Shown piece after piece: positions 60,614 through 64,000 of a DNA stretch of 64,000 bases. The notes beneath the pieces were generated by a model. It was not told where the DNA came from. It searched no databases and saw nothing but the letters and a program-made list of their open reading frames with translations. The position numbers were made by a program, and so were the translations under genes. Position 1 is the first letter of the stretch, and the number at the start of each line of letters is the position of its first letter. Origin of the DNA: Opisthorchis felineus (lineage: Eukaryota; Platyhelminthes; Trematoda; Opisthorchiida; Opisthorchiidae); assembly GCA_004794785.1 (NCBI GenBank), contig SJOL01006490.1:1504603-1568602 (forward strand), in the 5' to 3' direction.

Positions 60614-60766
60614 TGTAACACCCTACCGGTGTTTGGATGCCATGCCACCTGAAGGAAGGACAAGGGCTTGTATACTGCTAGGTTACCCAAGCCTAGACAG
60701 AAGAAGTCGAGATGCAGAGGTCGGATTCGAACCACGGATCTAACCACTGAGCCATCTCGACCCTGC
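60614..60766 (-). repeat. tRNA-derived SINE, family A short form
   Basis: On the minus strand the A box TGGCTCAGTGG (60754-60744) and B box GGTTCGAATCC (60733-60723) are both perfect. GTCGAGAT at the start pairs with ATCTCGAC just after the B box, like a tRNA acceptor stem with a shortened anticodon arm. The body CTGTCTAGGCTTGGG is followed by a GGTGTTAC end. Confidence 0.75.
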
Positions 60767-63198
60767 TAACAGCCTTGCAAACTATCGAATTAATTTGTTC
60801 AGCGAAAAAGTTTACATCCGGTCAATTACACCAAGCTTATGTTACTAACTGGATTACCGTCAGAAATGGATTAAATCTGTCTGAGTCCTGACAAACTTCT
60901 AATATTTTGGGCGCCTCCAAAGTTCACTGATTGTGCCAATTTGATAGTCTCCAAACTGACCCAAATTGTAATACAGTGTTCGGAGGTTTTGCAGTGTTTT
61001 TCTTCTCAAATATAATAACGCAAACGATTTTAAACTAGAAGGCTCGTGGAAATCAGTGCAAGTGATGGAATTCAAACCCACTTTGCGGAGCTTCAGCCAG
61101 GTGCAATGAACAGATGTTCAGACGTTTCAGTTCGGATGCAGTTAAATCAAATTGAATTAGATAGGTGAACAAACGCAGAAGTTTACATCCGGACGAATTA
61201 TCGCAACAAGCAGAAAATTTAACATATGGCAGTTGCACCTGGCGCACCCTTTTAGGCATTCAATTCACTCAGACAAATGACTTATTGTTGCGACACTTAG
61301 GGTGACAATATTTTCTTGAAATCAAACCCTATGAACTTCATTTTGCGACTGGGAATTTTACTCTTTATCTTATGTTCTTTCATTTTATCAATAATTTAAT
61401 CCGTTCCATATTTGCAGGGAACGGGCTGTGGCGGGCTGGCCTCACCCTACCACAGTAGAGCAGTTTGTCATCAGGGTGCCACTGAGAGAAATGTACTATA
61501 TGATTGAAATCTAGTCACCTTTTTTACATCTGAGGTACAATTTGTGTTGGGTTGGGCTAAAAGAAATACAAATAATCTGAGTGAGTCTTTCTTAGGAGGT
61601 CCAACGTTCTGCTTTTGTTGCTGTGATTGTTTTAGGTTTTATTGTTTATGAGTTTAGCGACAGAAATTATGTATGTAGTGCATATCCACCGCCCTGGTGC
61701 ATGACTCCGAATAATACTGATTAGGCATGGGAGTGAAATAACAATTTGACTGCTCAATGTATGTTGATCCAGGTGCAAGGAATAAGTTGCGCCAAAAATG
61801 CGCCTAATGAGAAAGTATGAAATTACTTATAACGGGTGCAGACGGGTGAGGTCAAAAATTAACTAATCAGTTAGCAAGCAGACGCCAGGTTGTCAGACGA
61901 ATTCCGGCACATGTCTAGTTGCAATGTGTCCTCGTAACCGAGCGTGTCAGATTTACAAAGATCTATTTTCCATAGTTTTGAGGCGCACTACTTATAAGGC
62001 CCATATGGGCACTGCTTTTCACAGATAACTAACTTGGCAACAAAATGACACATTTGGCAGTTTTGTATCTCACTATCTTTTAGGATATACCGGAATCCAA
62101 CATTTATGTGAAAATCAAATTTGATGCGTCATCCAAACGAACATGGGTTCAGTTGCCGTGGGTTCTTTTGCGTTCACTATTACATTGTTTCTCACTCAGT
62201 CGTGACCTACCTGCTTGTGGCATAAGAAGGGCACCAACACACATCGTAAGACAGATTTTTAAATGTTCCCAACTTGTTTTCAGTTGTGGCCACAAACTAC
62301 TCATTTTGAAAGTTTGCCACGTTTTGTTGGCACTCAAGACTTGTGTTCGCACATGCAAGCAGGGATTTCAAGAGGACATTTTGTACACCGGTATTCGACT
62401 CAAATTTAGAAGTTAGCAAATAAATAACTGGGAAATGGGAGGCGCTCAGTTATAAACAGACTTGTACATTTGGAACTTTGTACTTCCTATCCTGTCTGTT
62501 ACTTAACGAATGAGTAAATCAGCTTCCACCTCGCCCAAACAGACCGTGGTGAAAACAATTTGCTTTGGTCCCTTTGTAGTGCCTCAGGGTGTGTTGGCAT
62601 TTTGAGGTTGCTTTTCGAACACTGCGTAAATGTTTTTCATGCCCAAGAATCCACTACAAAGAGAAACTCTCCATGAACTTTCGTTAGCTAATTATTTGTT
62701 GTCAGCTATTCAATTACTTGAAGTGTCTGTGTGAACGGCAAACTGCTCATGCAGTAGCACCGGCGCACAATAGGTTTGAAGGCCTGTAGAGGTTAGTTTA
62801 GCCTGCTAGACTGGTCAGTGCAAGATCTTAATGAACCAAAACGCCACCATCAATGTTTCCCACGTTAGGGTACAAAACAATAATCGTTGCGATTTATTGT
62901 GGAAGGTAAACATAATCATAACGCAAGATTTTATTTTGGTTTGATTGTTGTTTGTTTCAGTGATGATGATTCTTCGGAGGGCGGGTTAGATACGCAATGA
63001 TTAGCCTCCAACGCCCAGAGGAGTTAGCTTTACTTCTATTGATGCAACTGGATTTCTAACAGACAATTGGAAGCAGTCGAACAAAAACGCAACTCGGTCA
63101 GTCCCTAAAAAACACATGAGACACGTAAGCGTTGATACAAGTTGTGCGGTACGGTCAAATTAGTTTGCAAACAAACCCTTCAGTTGAGCTTTCAGCAG
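60767..63198. other. no gene firmly recognised
   Basis: A possible exon start lies at 62084 (acceptor CACTATCTTTTAG), reading DIPESNIYVKIKFDASSKRT and then WVQLPW before a GTGGGT or GTTCTT donor. It has no partner and no homologue. The remainder shows nothing supportable. Confidence 0.35.
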
Positions 63199-63342
63199 TA
63201 ACACCCTTTCGGTGCCTGGCTACCATGCCACCCAACGAGACACAAGGGCTGAGATACTGTCGGGTTGCCCAAGCCTAGACAGGAACAGTCGAGATGCAGA
63301 GGTCAACAAGCTCACGTTTTCACCACTGAGAAATACCGGTCC
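63199..63342 (-). repeat. tRNA-derived SINE, family A short form, second copy
   Basis: It is colinear with 60614-60766: GTAACACC..CGGTG end, ACAAGGGCT, TTGCCCAAGCCTAGACAG and GTCGAGATGCAGAGGTC. The promoter is more decayed than in the first copy (B box lost, A box TTCTCAGTGG). Confidence 0.68.
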
Positions 63343-64000
63343 TCTTAGTCGGCCACCTTTGTAATTATGTCACAATAGAAAACATTTGATTTATATTCCT
63401 TGGGTACAGAAAATAAACAGCTGTCACATGCTTTCCATCATTTAGGGATACATCACCCAACTGGTGAATTTTATTTAACGGAACAACATACGAAAGTGAA
63501 ACATATGTCATGCAAAACAAGAATTGGCAAGAATTGGAATAAACTTAGTGTTTGAGACGTCATTCTTCCCGAAGGGCTTGTTCAGCAATCGGTGGTCTTA
63601 TACCTTGGTAAAATTTCGCTTTTAACACAAACGTTTCGTCAGGCCAAATGACTAGGCAAGCTGGTTGGCCGTATTCAGAACGTTTCCGAGCTATAGAACA
63701 ACCAATTGTTTACCGATCCCTTCTGAAACAAAGCACTGGTTAATTTCGTTCATTAGCTCAGACGTGATATTCATCAAACCTACTAACAGTATTATTGAGC
63801 GGGATCACACAGCTAAGGGGCACGTTTTGTCCTCTTAATGCAGTCTCTTTTTATCATCCGTCTGCAGAAACATACATTGTTTTAGGCTTGCTGACTATCC
63901 GAATATTTTACGTGCACATCACAGACCCATTGGAATTTTCGGTTGGCACACGGAAAGAGTCAACCAAATCGCTGCCCTTAAAACACATTAAACACTTTAA
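63343..64000. other. no gene recognised
   Basis: There are no long frames, no splice pairs and no repeats that I can match. Confidence 0.5.

Noticed and set aside
1..64000. Bacterial-style operons, CRISPR arrays, toxin-antitoxin or phage modules
   Set aside because: None present. Intron borders, SINEs and retroelements show a eukaryotic nuclear sequence.

Overview
The window looks like nuclear DNA of a flatworm, most probably a digenean fluke (Trematoda), at moderate GC (low forties by eye). The reasons are: coding sequence occurs only as short islands with GT..AG intron borders; there is no operon-like packing and there are no long intact ORFs; and the repeats (RTE-type non-LTR tails, Penelope-like GIY-YIG fragments, tRNA-derived SINEs, minimal hammerhead ribozymes) are the set I know from fluke genomes. 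Genus cannot be fixed from the sequence alone. Nearly all ORFs over 60 codons are probably chance frames of non-coding DNA.

Layout. 1-5.7 kb is mostly non-coding, with one possible minus-strand terminal exon (1918-2147). 5.7-8.1 kb is a retroelement zone: a solo RTE 3' tail, a decayed RTE 3' end (7042-7790) and directly after it a SINE-like repeat carrying a hammerhead core. 11.08-12.06 kb holds the best gene in the window: three plus-strand exons with matching phases that encode the C-terminus of ARMH3 (C10orf76, DUF1741). 13.2-15.5 kb carries a second hammerhead-bearing repeat and SINE pieces. 15.9-16.7 kb has two phase-compatible minus-strand exons of an unrecognised gene. 19-30 kb is mainly repeats and unassigned DNA. 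30.41-30.49 kb is a run of five adjacent short hairpins. 33.70-33.98 kb has an intact-looking hammerhead ribozyme on the minus strand, 85 bases downstream of a 50-nt foldback.

37.4-38.1 kb has three minus-strand exons whose phases agree, for an unrecognised protein, followed by another tRNA-derived SINE (38.28 kb). 46.25-46.77 kb is a Penelope-like element 3' fragment meeting a second copy head-to-head, which creates a 50-nt inverted repeat. 53.16-54.29 kb (plus) and 57.14-58.86 kb (minus) contain further candidate exons. 60.6 and 63.2 kb hold two minus-strand SINEs of one family.

Only ARMH3 is assigned by homology. The other exon candidates rest on open frames, splice-like borders and phase agreement, and are scored accordingly. 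The most unusual content is RNA-level: three hammerhead cores (one with all core bases, two with the same GAAA to GAAG change), two 50-nt stem foldbacks, and the hairpin run. Much of this fits Penelope/SINE retroelement biology rather than a host system. No bacterial-type system, CRISPR array, rRNA or true tRNA gene was seen.
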